Source: Alphaproteobacteria bacterium WMHbin7 (GTDB lineage Bacteria; Pseudomonadota; Alphaproteobacteria; Rhodospirillales; WMHbin7). Taken from it: a stretch of 39,556 bases of DNA. Made by a program: the position numbers and the translations under genes. The notes beneath the pieces are model-generated. The model made no database searches, was not told the origin of the DNA, and saw only the letters and a list, made by a program, of their open reading frames with translations. Below are positions 1 through 7,607 of this stretch, in pieces. The number at the start of each line of letters is the position of its first letter. The first letter of the stretch is position 1. The stretch spans positions 1 to 39,556 of the forward strand of contig PDZW01000027.1 of NCBI GenBank assembly GCA_002753155.1. Direction: 5' to 3'.

Positions 1-1
1 G

Positions 2-64
2 CTGTTCGAGCAGACCATCACCGCCGACTATCTGATCGACTTCGCAGCCCAGATGGGCGCGTAA
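2..64 (+). CDS. Probable tail sheath protein (P2 FI-like), C-terminal end only
   Basis: Only the last 20 codons and the stop are present, ending in LIDFAAQMGA. The identification rests on position. In P2-like phages the gene directly upstream of the tail tube gene FII is the contractile tail sheath gene FI. The stop lies 38 bases before the tube start, with a ribosome binding site (aaagga) in between. The fragment has no diagnostic motif of its own, so it could be another tail protein. Confidence 0.5.
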   Translation: MFEQTITADYLIDFAAQMGA

Positions 65-102
65 GCCTCGGTCCGGCCCGCTTCTAACAAAGGAACAACG
101 CC

Positions 103-615
103 ATGCTGCCCAAGTCAGTCAAAAGCTTCAACGCCTTTATCGACGGTTACGGCTATGCCGGTCTGGCCACCAAGGTCAAGCTGCCCAAGCTTGACCGCGA
201 GATGAAGGATTATCTCGCCGCCGGCATGGCCGGACCGGTCAAGATCGATCTGGGCCAGAAGGGTCTGGAAATGGGTTTCAGCTTTGCCGAGTACAACGCC
301 GCGATCCTGAAGGTCTGGGGCATCCAGAATGCCTCGGGCGTCGGCGCCCGCTTTATGGGGGCCGAGGTTTCGGAATCTGCCAGCGGCACCGACGCCATCG
401 AGATTGAGGTTCGTGGCCGCTGGGAAAGCCTGGATTTCGGCGAGGTCGAAAACCAGAAGCCGACCGAACTGCAGGTGACCATGCCGCTGACGTACTACAA
501 ATACACGCGCAACGGCGAGACGCTGATCGAGATCGACATGATTTCGGGCCGCGTGGTGGTGAATGGCAAAGACCTGACCGCCGACATGATGAAAGCCATT
601 GGCCAGACCGCTTAA
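103..615 (+). CDS. FII: Phage major tail tube protein (P2 FII-like)
   Basis: The 170-residue protein has the size of the P2 FII tail tube (about 172 residues) and its typical opening, MLPKSVKSFNAFIDG, followed by the central LPKL and GLEMGFSFAEY segments. It would polymerise into the inner tube of the contractile tail, inside the sheath encoded just upstream. The ATG at 103 is preceded by aaagga at the right distance. It lies in the P2 order sheath, tube, E, tape measure, U, D. Codon use and base composition match the neighbouring tail genes. Confidence 0.9.
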   Translation: MLPKSVKSFNAFIDGYGYAGLATKVKLPKLDREMKDYLAAGMAGPVKIDLGQKGLEMGFSFAEYNAAILKVWGIQNASGVGARFMGAEVSESASGTDAIEIEVRGRWESLDFGEVENQKPTELQVTMPLTYYKYTRNGETLIEIDMISGRVVVNGKDLTADMMKAIGQTA

Positions 616-627
616 GGAGAGACGTTG

Positions 628-939
628 ATGAGCAGCCTGACCGCCGAAGTTAATTTATCCATGCCTCTGGGCGAGGGCGAGCGCAAGGTCGATAAGTTGG
701 CCCTGCGCCGCCCTTCATCGGGCGAGTTGCGGGGCATCTCGATTCAGAAGCTGATCGAGATGGACATCACCACCGTGTTGGTCGTGCTGCCCCGCATTTC
801 GATGACGCCGCTGTCGCCCCAGATGGTGAACCAGATCGACCCCGCCGATTTGATTTCAGTCGGCGAGGCGATCTCGGGTTTTTTTACGCCTTTGAAGACG
901 TCGTCATTCCCGACGATGTCTTCACCGCCTGGGGCGTGA
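628..939 (+). CDS. E: Tail assembly protein E (P2 GpE-like), zero-frame product
   Basis: The zero-frame product has 103 residues, starts at ATG 628 and is preceded by the strong ribosome binding site aaggaga (613-619). Position between tail tube and tape measure identifies it as the P2 E equivalent, a tail assembly chaperone that helps load the tube protein onto the tape measure and is absent from the virion. A run of seven T at 879-885 marks the place where some ribosomes shift to the -1 frame to make the longer E+E' protein. After the slip site the zero frame is only a short tail of low-complexity residues (TPLKTSSFPTMSSPPGA). Confidence 0.8.
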   Translation: MSSLTAEVNLSMPLGEGERKVDKLALRRPSSGELRGISIQKLIEMDITTVLVVLPRISMTPLSPQMVNQIDPADLISVGEAISGFFTPLKTSSFPTMSSPPGA

Positions 940-1079
940 TCACCAAGGCCTTTCCAGGCAGCCTGCCGCTGGAAGCCTTCGACAGCTTGCCGCTGGATCG
1001 CCTGGCAGAACTGTATGGCCTGGCGGTTCAATTCCTGGAAGCCGAGGCCGAGGCGATTAAAAACGCGCAAGGAAAATGA
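628..1079 (+). CDS. Tail assembly fusion E+E' made by -1 ribosomal frameshift
   Basis: Reading E through the T run at 879-885 and slipping back one base gives an open frame to TGA at 1077-1079. The joined product would be about 150 residues, close to P2 E+E' (about 142). The added part begins YAFEDVVIPDDVFTAWG and ends KNAQGK; it has normal coding composition, and its stop is 3 bases before the tape measure start. P2 E/E' and lambda G/GT are the established precedents for this arrangement. The fusion normally binds the tape measure while the short form binds tube subunits. The reading is inferred from sequence; a sequencing error in the T run is the alternative. Confidence 0.8.
877..885 (+). 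other. Slippery site for programmed -1 frameshift (GGTTTTTTT)
   Basis: The zero frame reads GGT TTT TTT ACG, and a -1 slip gives TTT TTT TAC. Seven consecutive T allow both tRNA-Phe to re-pair after the shift. Its position near the end of E, in the same place as the slippery heptamer of P2, supports a programmed event. Confidence 0.75.
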
Positions 1080-1082
1080 ACG

Positions 1083-3449
1083 ATGGCAGATCTGAAGCTG
1101 AAGGTGTTGATGGAGGCGATGGACCGTATCTCGGCCCCCTTCAAGAACGCCCAGAAATCCACTGCCGCCCTTAGCAAATCCTTCAAGGAAGCGACCGACA
1201 AGTTGCGCGGGCTTGAAAAATCCAGCGCCAATATCGAGGCCTTCAAGCGCCTGCAGGGTCAGGCCAAGGCCAACGCCACCGCCCTGGCGGCGGCCCAGGA
1301 AAAGGCCCAGGCCCTGGGCCGTGAACTGGCGGCCAGCGATCACGCCACAAAGAAGCAGGAACGTGCTTTCGGCAAGGCCAAGGCCGAAGTGACGCGTCTG
1401 AAACAGGCGCAGATCGAGACGGCCAGGGAAACCAAGATTCTGGGCGACCGCCTGGGTGCCGCCGGGATCGATACCAACCGCCTGTCGATTGCCCAGCGCC
1501 GCTTGAAATTCGACCTCGATGCCGCCCGCCTGGCCTTCGACCGCGAAAGCAAAGCGATGGACATCGCTCGGGGAAAAATGGCGGCGATGGCTGCGGCAAG
1601 AAGCCGGATGGATAAAACCATGGCCATGCAATCGCGTCTGGCCGTCGGCGGCGCCACCGCCATGGCGGTTGGTGGCGCTGGTCTGGCCGCCGAGGGATTT
1701 AGCGTGAATGCGCTTCGAGGTGTCGATGCCGCCAAGGGCAGTCTGGCCCAGATGGATGTCAAGGATCTGCAGAAGGTGATCGAGGCCGGGCGCCAGCTCG
1801 AACAACAATACGCCGGTCTGACCACCGAGGCCTTTGTGTCCGCCGCCTACGACATCAAATCGGGCATATCGACATTGAGCGACGAAGGCGTTGCCGCCAT
1901 GACCCGGTCGGCGTCCATCACCGCCAAGGCGACAAAGGCCGAGATTGGGCAAATGACCAGCCTGTTTGCGACCGGCTACGGCATTTTCAAACGGCAATTC
2001 GCGTCGATGGAGGATGGATCGTTCGGCGACATGTTTGCCAGCCAGCTTTCCCGCGCTGTTCAGTTGTTCAAGACGACAGGCGAGGGGATGCAGCAGGCGT
2101 TGGAAAACAATGGCGCTACGGCAACGAACCTTGGCATGGAAATGAGCACGCAGATGGCGGCCTTGGGCATGATGCAAACCAGCATGCAAGGATCGGAAGC
2201 GGGTACAGGTTTGAAAGCGCTGGCCGCCCATGCCGCCCATGCCCATGAGAAGCTGGGACCGCTCGGTGTTGCCTTTACCGATCAGCAGGGCAAGATGCGC
2301 GATCTGGCCGACATCATGGCCGATCTGCGCAAGCATTACGGCGAGACGCTGACGGCAGCGCAGATGTATGAAATTCAGCAGGCGGTTGGATCAGAAGAAG
2401 CGATGCGCGTCATTCAAGCCTTGTGGGGACAGGACGACGCTTTACGCAGCAACGCGATGGAATTAAAACGGGCAGGCAATGAAGGATTGGCCTTTGCCAC
2501 CCGCATGGCCCTGATCGCCGACAATGACAATCTGGATGCGGTGTTGAGAAAGAACAGCCAGAATCTTGGGGTGCTGGCACAGCAGATCGGCGAGAGCCTG
2601 AAGCCCGCTATCATCGCTCTGTCACAGGCTTTCGTTTCGGTCGTGCAGACCATCGGCGGATGGGTGCAGGCGCATCCCACATTGACCAGCGTGATCGCCG
2701 GAACGGCAGGAGCGCTGGCCGGGCTGGTTTTCATCGGCGGCACGCTGTCGGTCGCCATCGCCGGGCTGATTGGCCCATTCGCCATGGCCCGATTTGCGCT
2801 GACCGCCATGGGCATTCAAGGCGGCATTGCCGCCGGAGGGCTGGCCTTGCTGAAAGTCGGATTCACCGGCCTGGTGAGCGTGGCCAGCACGGTTTTCCCG
2901 GCGCTGATTGCCGGAATTCGTGCCGTGTCTATCGCTATGATGGCCAATCCACTTGGCTTCATCATCGGCTTGGTGGCGCTGTTGGCTGCCGGGGCCTATT
3001 ACGTGATCACCAATTGGGAGACGGTAAAGGCCTTTTTCATCGGCATGTGGGAGGGCGTTCAGGCATCGTTTCAATCCGCCTGGGACGTGATCATGTTCGG
3101 CATCAAGGCGCTGCTTAGCCCGCTGGGCGCGATGGCCGAACTGGCGGGTAAAATATTCGGGGCCGGTGGTGAAAAAATAGCCGGATCTTCACCAGCGCCC
3201 AGCCGACCAGCCCTGAAGATCGCATCGGCGGACACCGTCGCCACCATCGCCGCCAGCCCCGCCGTTGCGGCAGCACCCGTGCATCAGGTGACGCAGGCGG
3301 CGGGTTCTGCCAGCTACACCATCAACGTCTATACCCAGCCCGGCCAGAACGAGACGGAAATCGCTAGGATGGTGCGCGCCGAAATCGAGAAGATGGAGCG
3401 ATCGCGCAAAGCCAATGCGCGGGGCAACCTGTATGACGAGGAGCGCTAA
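1083..3449 (+). CDS. T: Phage tail tape measure protein (P2 T-like)
   Basis: The 788-residue product is close to P2 T (815) and is the longest tail gene, as expected for the protein that sets tail length. Residues 1-200 are rich in Ala, Lys and Glu and predicted to be largely coiled coil. The central region (about 215-500) has the PhageMin_Tail type sequence, including the stretch around GTGLKALAAHAAHAHEKLG. Residues about 530-640 hold several hydrophobic segments (for example GALAGLVFIGGTLSVAIAGL), typical of tape measures that later enter the host membrane. The C-terminal end is Ala/Pro-rich and then charged. The gene starts 3 bases after E' ends and is followed within 2 bases by U. Confidence 0.92.
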   Translation: MADLKLKVLMEAMDRISAPFKNAQKSTAALSKSFKEATDKLRGLEKSSANIEAFKRLQGQAKANATALAAAQEKAQALGRELAASDHATKKQERAFGKAKAEVTRLKQAQIETARETKILGDRLGAAGIDTNRLSIAQRRLKFDLDAARLAFDRESKAMDIARGKMAAMAAARSRMDKTMAMQSRLAVGGATAMAVGGAGLAAEGFSVNALRGVDAAKGSLAQMDVKDLQKVIEAGRQLEQQYAGLTTEAFVSAAYDIKSGISTLSDEGVAAMTRSASITAKATKAEIGQMTSLFATGYGIFKRQFASMEDGSFGDMFASQLSRAVQLFKTTGEGMQQALENNGATATNLGMEMSTQMAALGMMQTSMQGSEAGTGLKALAAHAAHAHEKLGPLGVAFTDQQGKMRDLADIMADLRKHYGETLTAAQMYEIQQAVGSEEAMRVIQALWGQDDALRSNAMELKRAGNEGLAFATRMALIADNDNLDAVLRKNSQNLGVLAQQIGESLKPAIIALSQAFVSVVQTIGGWVQAHPTLTSVIAGTAGALAGLVFIGGTLSVAIAGLIGPFAMARFALTAMGIQGGIAAGGLALLKVGFTGLVSVASTVFPALIAGIRAVSIAMMANPLGFIIGLVALLAAGAYYVITNWETVKAFFIGMWEGVQASFQSAWDVIMFGIKALLSPLGAMAELAGKIFGAGGEKIAGSSPAPSRPALKIASADTVATIAASPAVAAAPVHQVTQAAGSASYTINVYTQPGQNETEIARMVRAEIEKMERSRKANARGNLYDEER

Positions 3450-3451
3450 GC

Positions 3452-3871
3452 ATGCTGATGAGCCTGGGCCTGTACGTTTTCGGCATGAACACCGCCCCAT
3501 TCGAGACACTGAAGCGCTCGACCCAAAGCCGCTGGGAAAGTCAGAACCGCGTAGGCAAGGGTCCGGCCAAGCAGTTTCTGGGGCCGGGCGACGACACGAT
3601 CACGATCGACGGGGCGCTGGCGCTTGATCTGACCGGCGGCCCTGAGAACCTGGACAAGCTGCGCGAGATGGCGTCCAGCGGCAAGGCCTGGATTCTGACC
3701 GCAGGCACCGGCGAGGTGCTGGATGCATGGTTTATCACCAGCGTCGATGAAACGCGCAGCCATATGTATGCCAACGGGCGGCCACGCCTGATCGAATTCG
3801 CGATTCAACTCACCCGTTATTGGGACGACGACACCAGCGCCCTGGGCCGCCTGATGGACAGCCTGCCGTGA
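3452..3871 (+). CDS. U: Phage tail terminator-like protein (P2 GpU-like)
   Basis: The 139-residue protein begins MLMSLGLYVFGMNTAPF and contains the GpU-type elements RWESQNRVGKGPAKQFLGPG and the C-terminal TRYWDDD. In P2-like phages GpU caps the tail at the end that joins the head. The start is 2 bases after the tape measure stop, and the stop overlaps the GTG start of D. A separate X gene (small LysM-like tail protein), which often lies near here in P2 relatives, is not present between U and D. Confidence 0.88.
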   Translation: MLMSLGLYVFGMNTAPFETLKRSTQSRWESQNRVGKGPAKQFLGPGDDTITIDGALALDLTGGPENLDKLREMASSGKAWILTAGTGEVLDAWFITSVDETRSHMYANGRPRLIEFAIQLTRYWDDDTSALGRLMDSLP

Positions 3872-4863
3872 TTCCGGCCTTTCAGGTCATCGCCGATTCG
3901 GTGGATGTGACAAGCCGGATTGCGGGCAATCTGAAGGCCCTGCGCCTGACCGACAAGGATGGGCTGGAATCGGACACGGTCGAGATCGTGATTACCGACC
4001 CCGAGGGAAAGACCAGGCTGCCCCGGCGGGGCGCCAGGCTGGCGGTTTCGCTGGGTTGGCAGGGCGAGCGCCTGACGCCCAAGGGCGTCTATACGGTCGA
4101 TGAGGTGGGCGAGGACGGGCCGCCCGACGCTATCACCATTCTGGCCAGAAGTGCCGATTTCAGGGCAACCCTGAAAGACCAGAAGGACCAGAGCTATCAC
4201 GCCACCGTTCTGGGCGACGTGCTGTCGGCCCTGGCCACGCGCAACGGCTTGACGCCCGCCATTCATGCTGATCTGGCCGGGCGCGTCATTGCGCATCTGG
4301 ACCAGACCAATGAAAGCGACATCAATCTGGTGACCCGCCTGGGCGAGGATTATGGGGCGCTGACGGCCATCAAGGCGGGGCGGCTGATCTTTGTGCCCAA
4401 AGCCCTGGGACTGGCCGCCAGCGGACTGCTGCTGCCATCCTTTGCTATCGCCAGGGCCGAGGGCGACCGGCACAGTTTTCGCGCCGCCGACCGCGAGGGC
4501 ACGCAGACAGGAGTGAAAGCCAAATGGCACAACCTGGCCAGCGGCATGACCGAGACGGCCTTGGCTGGCGAGGAAGGATCGGTAAAAACGCTGAAAAAAA
4601 TCTACCCCAACCGGATAGAGGCGCAGGCGGCCGCCGATGCCGCCATGAAGCGGGTGAAGGGCAAGCGCCACGATTTCAACGTAACACTAGCCAAGGCTAG
4701 GCCCGAGATTGTGGCGGGCGCAAGGATTTCGCTGTCGGGCTATCGATCCGAAATCACAGACATGATGTGGGTGGCGTCAACGGTCACGCACGAATTGGGC
4801 GACGGCGGATTCACGACCAGCATCGAGGCCAGCGAATATCTGGGCGATGAGGGCGAGGATTAG
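3868..4863 (+). CDS. D: Phage late control protein D, baseplate hub (P2 GpD-like)
   Basis: The product has 331 residues when started at GTG 3868, which overlaps the U stop (GTGA). Its N-terminus (IPAFQVIADSVDVT, then LESDTVEIVITDPEG and LPRRGARLAVSLGW) is the Phage_GPD/VgrG-like hub fold, and the C-terminus (GARISLSGYRSEITDMMWVASTVTHELGDGGFTT) is characteristic of GpD. It would form the hub under the tail spike. An upstream in-frame ATG at 3820 would add 16 residues inside U, but the added sequence is unlike the family, so GTG is preferred. It is the last gene of the late + strand operon here. Confidence 0.92.
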   Translation: MIPAFQVIADSVDVTSRIAGNLKALRLTDKDGLESDTVEIVITDPEGKTRLPRRGARLAVSLGWQGERLTPKGVYTVDEVGEDGPPDAITILARSADFRATLKDQKDQSYHATVLGDVLSALATRNGLTPAIHADLAGRVIAHLDQTNESDINLVTRLGEDYGALTAIKAGRLIFVPKALGLAASGLLLPSFAIARAEGDRHSFRAADREGTQTGVKAKWHNLASGMTETALAGEEGSVKTLKKIYPNRIEAQAAADAAMKRVKGKRHDFNVTLAKARPEIVAGARISLSGYRSEITDMMWVASTVTHELGDGGFTTSIEASEYLGDEGED

Positions 4864-4864
4864 C

Positions 4865-4891
4865 CAAAAGAAAAACCCCGCCGAAGCGGGG
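4865..4891 (-). terminator. Rho-independent terminator of the minus-strand phage operon
   Basis: A GC-rich hairpin (ccccgc 4876-4881, loop cgaa, gcgggg 4886-4891) is followed, on the minus strand, by TTTTTCTTTT (4875-4866). It lies between convergent transcription units and 25 bases past the last minus-strand gene. The T-rich side favours use by the minus strand. Confidence 0.8.
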
Positions 4892-4916
4892 CTTGGAGTG
4901 CTAACAAAGGCACCTT

Positions 4917-5114
4917 TCAGAGATGATTGGCCGCCTCAACCGTCAAACCGGGATTGATTTGGCGTTGAAGAGTCACTTTGATGTCAACCAGCGTGTTCCA
5001 GTCGGGGCCGCGCTCGATCAGGTCATGAAGCTCGTCCAATTCCTCGATATCGTGCAGCACACACACCGGCCCGATTTCTGTCCAATATGTTGCGACGGCA
5101 ATCCAGCGTTTCAT
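4917..5114 (-). CDS. Small phage protein of unknown function (65 aa)
   Basis: I do not recognise the family. The 65-residue product begins MKRWIAVATYWTEIGPVCVL and is acidic in the middle (HDIEELDELHDLIERG). The ATG at 5114 overlaps the stop of the upstream gene (ATGA), which fixes the start; a longer in-frame extension to 5393 would only copy other reading frames and has no coding character. It is the last gene of the minus-strand operon, just before the terminator. Confidence 0.6.
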   Translation of the reverse strand: MKRWIAVATYWTEIGPVCVLHDIEELDELHDLIERGPDWNTLVDIKVTLQRQINPGLTVEAANHL

Positions 5115-5344
5115 GCCGCGTCCTCGTCTTGCCCGCCGGCGTGGGGTTCCTGGCGCAAGATGATGTCTTGGGCTTCCCGGCAGTTGGCAGCATGGGCTTC
5201 GTGGTCGCGCATGCGCCAGTTGCGGTTGATGGCCCGGCGCAGCCGGTCGGGCAACATATACCAATGTTTGGGGCACATCAGATGCTCGCGCTGGATCAGG
5301 CGATTGCAGCCGGGCGCATGGCATGCGTGAGTTGGGGCGCTCAT
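5111..5344 (-). CDS. Small Cys/His-rich phage protein (77 aa)
   Basis: The 77-residue protein carries CHAPGCNRLI followed by LMCPKHW, a Cys/His spacing that suggests a single zinc-binding knuckle, then a basic Arg-rich helix (DRLRRAINRNWRMRDHE). Small zinc proteins of this kind occur in many alphaproteobacterial prophages, but the function is unknown. The ATG at 5344 overlaps the thermonuclease stop, and the gene's own stop overlaps the next start, so translation is probably coupled. Confidence 0.65.
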   Translation of the reverse strand: MSAPTHACHAPGCNRLIQREHLMCPKHWYMLPDRLRRAINRNWRMRDHEAHAANCREAQDIILRQEPHAGGQDEDAA

Positions 5345-5793
5345 GGCTGAGGTTCTTTCTCGCTGGCACCGCACCAGGGCTGGCGCTGACCACCCTGATA
5401 GGGGCGGGCTAGATCAGCTTTGATGAGTTCGGCAGACATATCTGCGCCGGTGGAGGTCAGCACGCGGGCGCGAATCCGCCCCCCATATTTGTCTTCCCGG
5501 ATTTCAAGCAGGGTCACCGCTGGGTTTTCAATCAGCCGGGCCAGGAAGGCTTTGGCGGCCAGCGCCTTGTCATGTTCAAGGCCGCATCGGGATTTCAGTT
5601 CGGGCGTATCGATGCCCGCCAGGCGCACGGTGGTTTCGACGTCCTGACCAAGCCAGATATGCGCCCGAACGATCAGCGTGTCGCCATCGACCGCCCGCAC
5701 AGCTTGGGCCGGAATCGGCCCGGCCAGCGGATCGGCGGCCTTTGCGGCCGAGACGGTCAGGAGGATAAGGAGGGAAAGAAAAAACTTGCTCAT
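5341..5793 (-). CDS. Secreted thermonuclease-family nuclease (SNase domain)
   Basis: The 150-residue protein starts with a clear signal peptide (MSKFFLSLLILLTVSAAKA, cleavage near residue 20). An SNase fold follows, with VDGDTL (36-40), RLAGIDTPE (57-65) and KYGGR (102-106). By comparison with staphylococcal nuclease, Arg57, Glu65 and Arg106 are the catalytic residues and the Asp residues of VDGDT bind calcium. It would hydrolyse DNA or RNA in the periplasm or outside the cell. Placed in an operon headed by an XRE regulator and read away from the late genes, it looks like a gene expressed in the lysogen. Overlaps of the ATGA type join it to both neighbours. Confidence 0.88.
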   Translation of the reverse strand: MSKFFLSLLILLTVSAAKAADPLAGPIPAQAVRAVDGDTLIVRAHIWLGQDVETTVRLAGIDTPELKSRCGLEHDKALAAKAFLARLIENPAVTLLEIREDKYGGRIRARVLTSTGADMSAELIKADLARPYQGGQRQPWCGASEKEPQP

Positions 5794-6035
5794 GACGGAT
5801 GCCTCCCCAGGAAGGATTCCCGCAGCAGGCGGGTGGTGTGCAGCTGCTTCTTCATGATGTCGAGGACGGCGTTGAACAGGCGTTCCTGCGCCGCCGGGGC
5901 GACGTGGTTCGCCATCAGGCGGGCCATGGCCGAGCCCAGGGCGGCAATGACCATGGCCGGGCTTTCGCCCTTGTCGATCAGGTCGCGGGACAGATCATAG
6001 ACCTGATTATGGGCGGGATATTTCGTGTCGGTCAT
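5790..6035 (-). CDS. Phage protein of unknown function (81 aa)
   Basis: I do not recognise this 81-residue protein. It is predicted to be all-helical, with the repeated helix pattern LSRDLIDKGESPAMVIAALGSAMARLMANHV, and has no signal peptide or cysteine. The ATG at 6035 overlaps the upstream stop and its own stop overlaps the thermonuclease start, so it belongs to the same coupled operon. Confidence 0.6.
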   Translation of the reverse strand: MTDTKYPAHNQVYDLSRDLIDKGESPAMVIAALGSAMARLMANHVAPAAQERLFNAVLDIMKKQLHTTRLLRESFLGRHPS

Positions 6036-6229
6036 TTGCGCTTCCCCTTTTGCTTCTTGATTGAAAGCCGAAGCGGCTTGCGACTACCCTTGATCACTAT
6101 CTGGGTGTCAAGGCCGCGACCAAGCTCGCTTTCTTGAATGCCCATCTGGCGGCGGGTGGCAATGGTTGCCTTCTTCCAATTTTCGTGTGCCTTCGTACCC
6201 GGCCTGATGATCCGTTTTGCTTTGCTCAT
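6032..6229 (-). CDS. Small basic phage protein of unknown function (65 aa)
   Basis: The 65-residue product is very basic, with Lys/Arg at both ends (MSKAKRIIRPGTK and KKQKGKRK), which suggests nucleic-acid binding but identifies no family. The ATG at 6229 overlaps the stop of the preceding gene. An upstream in-frame extension to 6355 would lie inside that gene and is Arg/Gly-rich out-of-frame sequence, so the short form is preferred. Confidence 0.55.
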   Translation of the reverse strand: MSKAKRIIRPGTKAHENWKKATIATRRQMGIQESELGRGLDTQIVIKGSRKPLRLSIKKQKGKRK

Positions 6230-6441
6230 GCCGCCACCCCTTCCTTGGCTGGATTGTTGAGCGGGGCCGTGTTGATGGCGTGCGCCGTGATCTCGGCCTC
6301 GGTCGGTGATTGATAGGCGATCTGGAAAACGCGATCGTCGGACGCTCTCTCCCACAGATATTTACCCGCGTTTTTCCACTCGCCCAGCGTGGCCTTGACC
6401 ACGGTCAGACCGCCGGGCAGTTGTTCGATGATAGCGGTCAT
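6226..6441 (-). CDS. Small phage protein of unknown function (71 aa)
   Basis: The 71-residue protein begins MTAIIEQLPGGLTVVKATLG and has a compact mixed alpha/beta look with no recognised motif. The start at 6441 is 5 bases after the XRE regulator stop. A longer form from 6513 would overlap that gene heavily and is less likely. It is the second gene of the minus-strand operon. Confidence 0.55.
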   Translation of the reverse strand: MTAIIEQLPGGLTVVKATLGEWKNAGKYLWERASDDRVFQIAYQSPTEAEITAHAINTAPLNNPAKEGVAA

Positions 6442-6446
6442 GGCCG

Positions 6447-6962
6447 TTACTCCGCAGCCTGGGGAAGGGTGTGCCGCTCGGACGACATCGATTTGACCAG
6501 CGCATAGACGCACTTGCGATTGAGGTCGTCTGGGATCGCCACGAAGTGGCGGACTAGTTCCAGCGTTTCGCGGGAGGTCATGGGGTCGCGGTCAAGCTGG
6601 CTGGTGACAGGATCGGCGACCGCGCCCAGGATGTGGCGCGGGCTGGCCCGTTCGACGCCTTCGGGCATGTCGTCGAAGAAATAGGAAACCGGCACGTCGA
6701 GGATCTGCGACAGGTCGTACATGCGCGAGGCGCCCACGCGGTTGGCGCCGCGCTCGTACTTCTGCACCTGCTGGAAGGTGAGGCCGAGATATTCGCCCAG
6801 CTTGTCCTGGCTCATGCCCAGCAGGGTGCGGCGAAGACGAATGCGGTTTCCGACATGGACGTCGATGGGATTGGGCTTGCCCGAGGCGGTGCGGCCCCGG
6901 ATGGACTTGCGCGAAACGGGGGCCTGGCGGCGGGTTGCGGCCTTAGTGGGCGATTTGGACAT
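6447..6962 (-). CDS. XRE/Cro-CI family transcriptional regulator
   Basis: The 171-residue protein has a basic, disordered N-terminus (1-30) and then a helix-turn-helix domain at about 35-95. That domain opens NPIDVHVGNRIRLRRTLLGMSQDKLGEYLG and continues with the recognition helix LTFQQVQKYERG. This NPIDVHVG-type XRE is common in alphaproteobacterial chromosomes. It heads the minus-strand operon and so is probably made in the lysogen. Two copies of the ATGTCA-N5-TGACAT operator lie in its promoter region (6996-7047), so it is likely regulated by itself or by the second XRE protein at 7173-7538. The XRE part of the fusion protein at 19857-20825 is related to it. Confidence 0.85.
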   Translation of the reverse strand: MSKSPTKAATRRQAPVSRKSIRGRTASGKPNPIDVHVGNRIRLRRTLLGMSQDKLGEYLGLTFQQVQKYERGANRVGASRMYDLSQILDVPVSYFFDDMPEGVERASPRHILGAVADPVTSQLDRDPMTSRETLELVRHFVAIPDDLNRKCVYALVKSMSSERHTLPQAAE

Positions 6963-6995
6963 AGTTGTGTCTCCGGTTGGTGGTGATGGAGACGA

Positions 6996-7047
6996 ATGTC
7001 ACGCAAAGACAAATGGAAGTCAATTGCTAAATGTCACCCTATGACAT
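6996..7047 (-). promoter_or_regulatory. Promoter and paired operators upstream of the XRE-led operon
   Basis: On the minus strand a TTGACT -35-like element (complement of 7018-7023) is followed by an imperfect operator copy at 6996-7012 (ATGTCA-CGCAA-AGACAA on the + strand). A perfect copy, ATGTCA-CCCTA-TGACAT, lies upstream of it at 7031-7047. The downstream copy falls between the -35 and the expected -10, where a bound repressor would block RNA polymerase. The layout mirrors that at 7608-7632. The -10 element is not convincing by eye. Confidence 0.65.
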
Positions 7048-7172
7048 ATGGATTGGTAATGACGCCAATGGCGGCGGACATGACGCCGATTTATGGCCAC
7101 GCTCAATGAAGCCAATGGATGTAGGAGACAATCGATGTCGCAGAGTACGGTCAAATGCTGGGCGTTCTGGGC
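7048..7172. other. Gene-free spacer between the two XRE genes
   Basis: Together with the operator region this leaves 210 bases (6963-7172) without a coding region. Apart from the operators I see no hairpin, tRNA-like structure or credible small gene. The repeated GACGCC(A/G)AT words at 7059-7090 may be chance. Confidence 0.4.
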
Positions 7173-7538
7173 CTAGTCATTTTTTTCTGGCGGAACGGGC
7201 GTTCCAGCCAACGAATCAATCATTCGGTGAGCCACTTGGCGATCTGGTTCGCTTAACCCCTGGAATTTATGGGCGACGTCGAGCGCTTGTTCTGACAGGC
7301 CCGGCTTGTTCCAGACCAGCAGATCGCCCGGGCTGTTGAGGTCCAGGGCCTCGGCCAACGCCAAAAGCCATTTCAGATCCACCGACTGATGGCGTTTCTC
7401 GATTTTGTTGATCTGGCTGGCGTTTGCCTTGAACGGCATTTTTTCCGCCAGTTCGGCCATCGACATGCCCCGCCGTTCGCGCCATTCGCGCACGCGGTTG
7501 TGAGGAAACGTGCCTTCTTCTTTAGCTTTTCTGGCCAT
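7173..7538 (-). CDS. CI-like phage repressor (XRE family)
   Basis: The 121-residue protein has one helix-turn-helix at about residues 13-70 (VREWRERRGMSMAELAEKM, then QINKIEKRHQSVDLKWLLALAEAL) and a short C-terminal helix region (SEPDRQVAHRMIDSLAG). It has no LexA-type protease domain, so induction would not follow the classic RecA route. It is divergent from the Cro-like gene at 7644, with operators at 7547-7563 and 7616-7632 between them, the usual layout of a phage repressor and its early promoter. It is the best candidate for the immunity repressor. The XRE protein at 6447-6962 is the alternative. Confidence 0.8.
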   Translation of the reverse strand: MARKAKEEGTFPHNRVREWRERRGMSMAELAEKMPFKANASQINKIEKRHQSVDLKWLLALAEALDLNSPGDLLVWNKPGLSEQALDVAHKFQGLSEPDRQVAHRMIDSLAGTPVPPEKND

Positions 7539-7546
7539 AGCCTATC

Positions 7547-7563
7547 ATGTCAGATGTGGACAT
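7547..7563. promoter_or_regulatory. Operator copy (imperfect) at the repressor gene start
   Basis: ATGTCA-GATGT-GGACAT differs from the ATGTCA-N5-TGACAT consensus by one base. It begins 9 bases before the repressor start codon on the minus strand, so binding here would act on the repressor's own transcription or translation start. Confidence 0.65.
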
Positions 7564-7607
7564 ATTGGGAAATTTCTTATCCAAACATACAAGACCTAGG
7601 TTTTAGC

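Noticed and set aside
879..885. T run in E as a sequencing error or a broken gene
   Set aside because: Position, product length and the open -1 frame match the known P2 E/E' frameshift, so a programmed site is the better reading.
744..2336. Long minus-strand open frame (530 codons) opposite the tape measure gene
   Set aside because: It lies fully antisense to a well-supported gene of high G+C, has low-complexity composition and matches no family.
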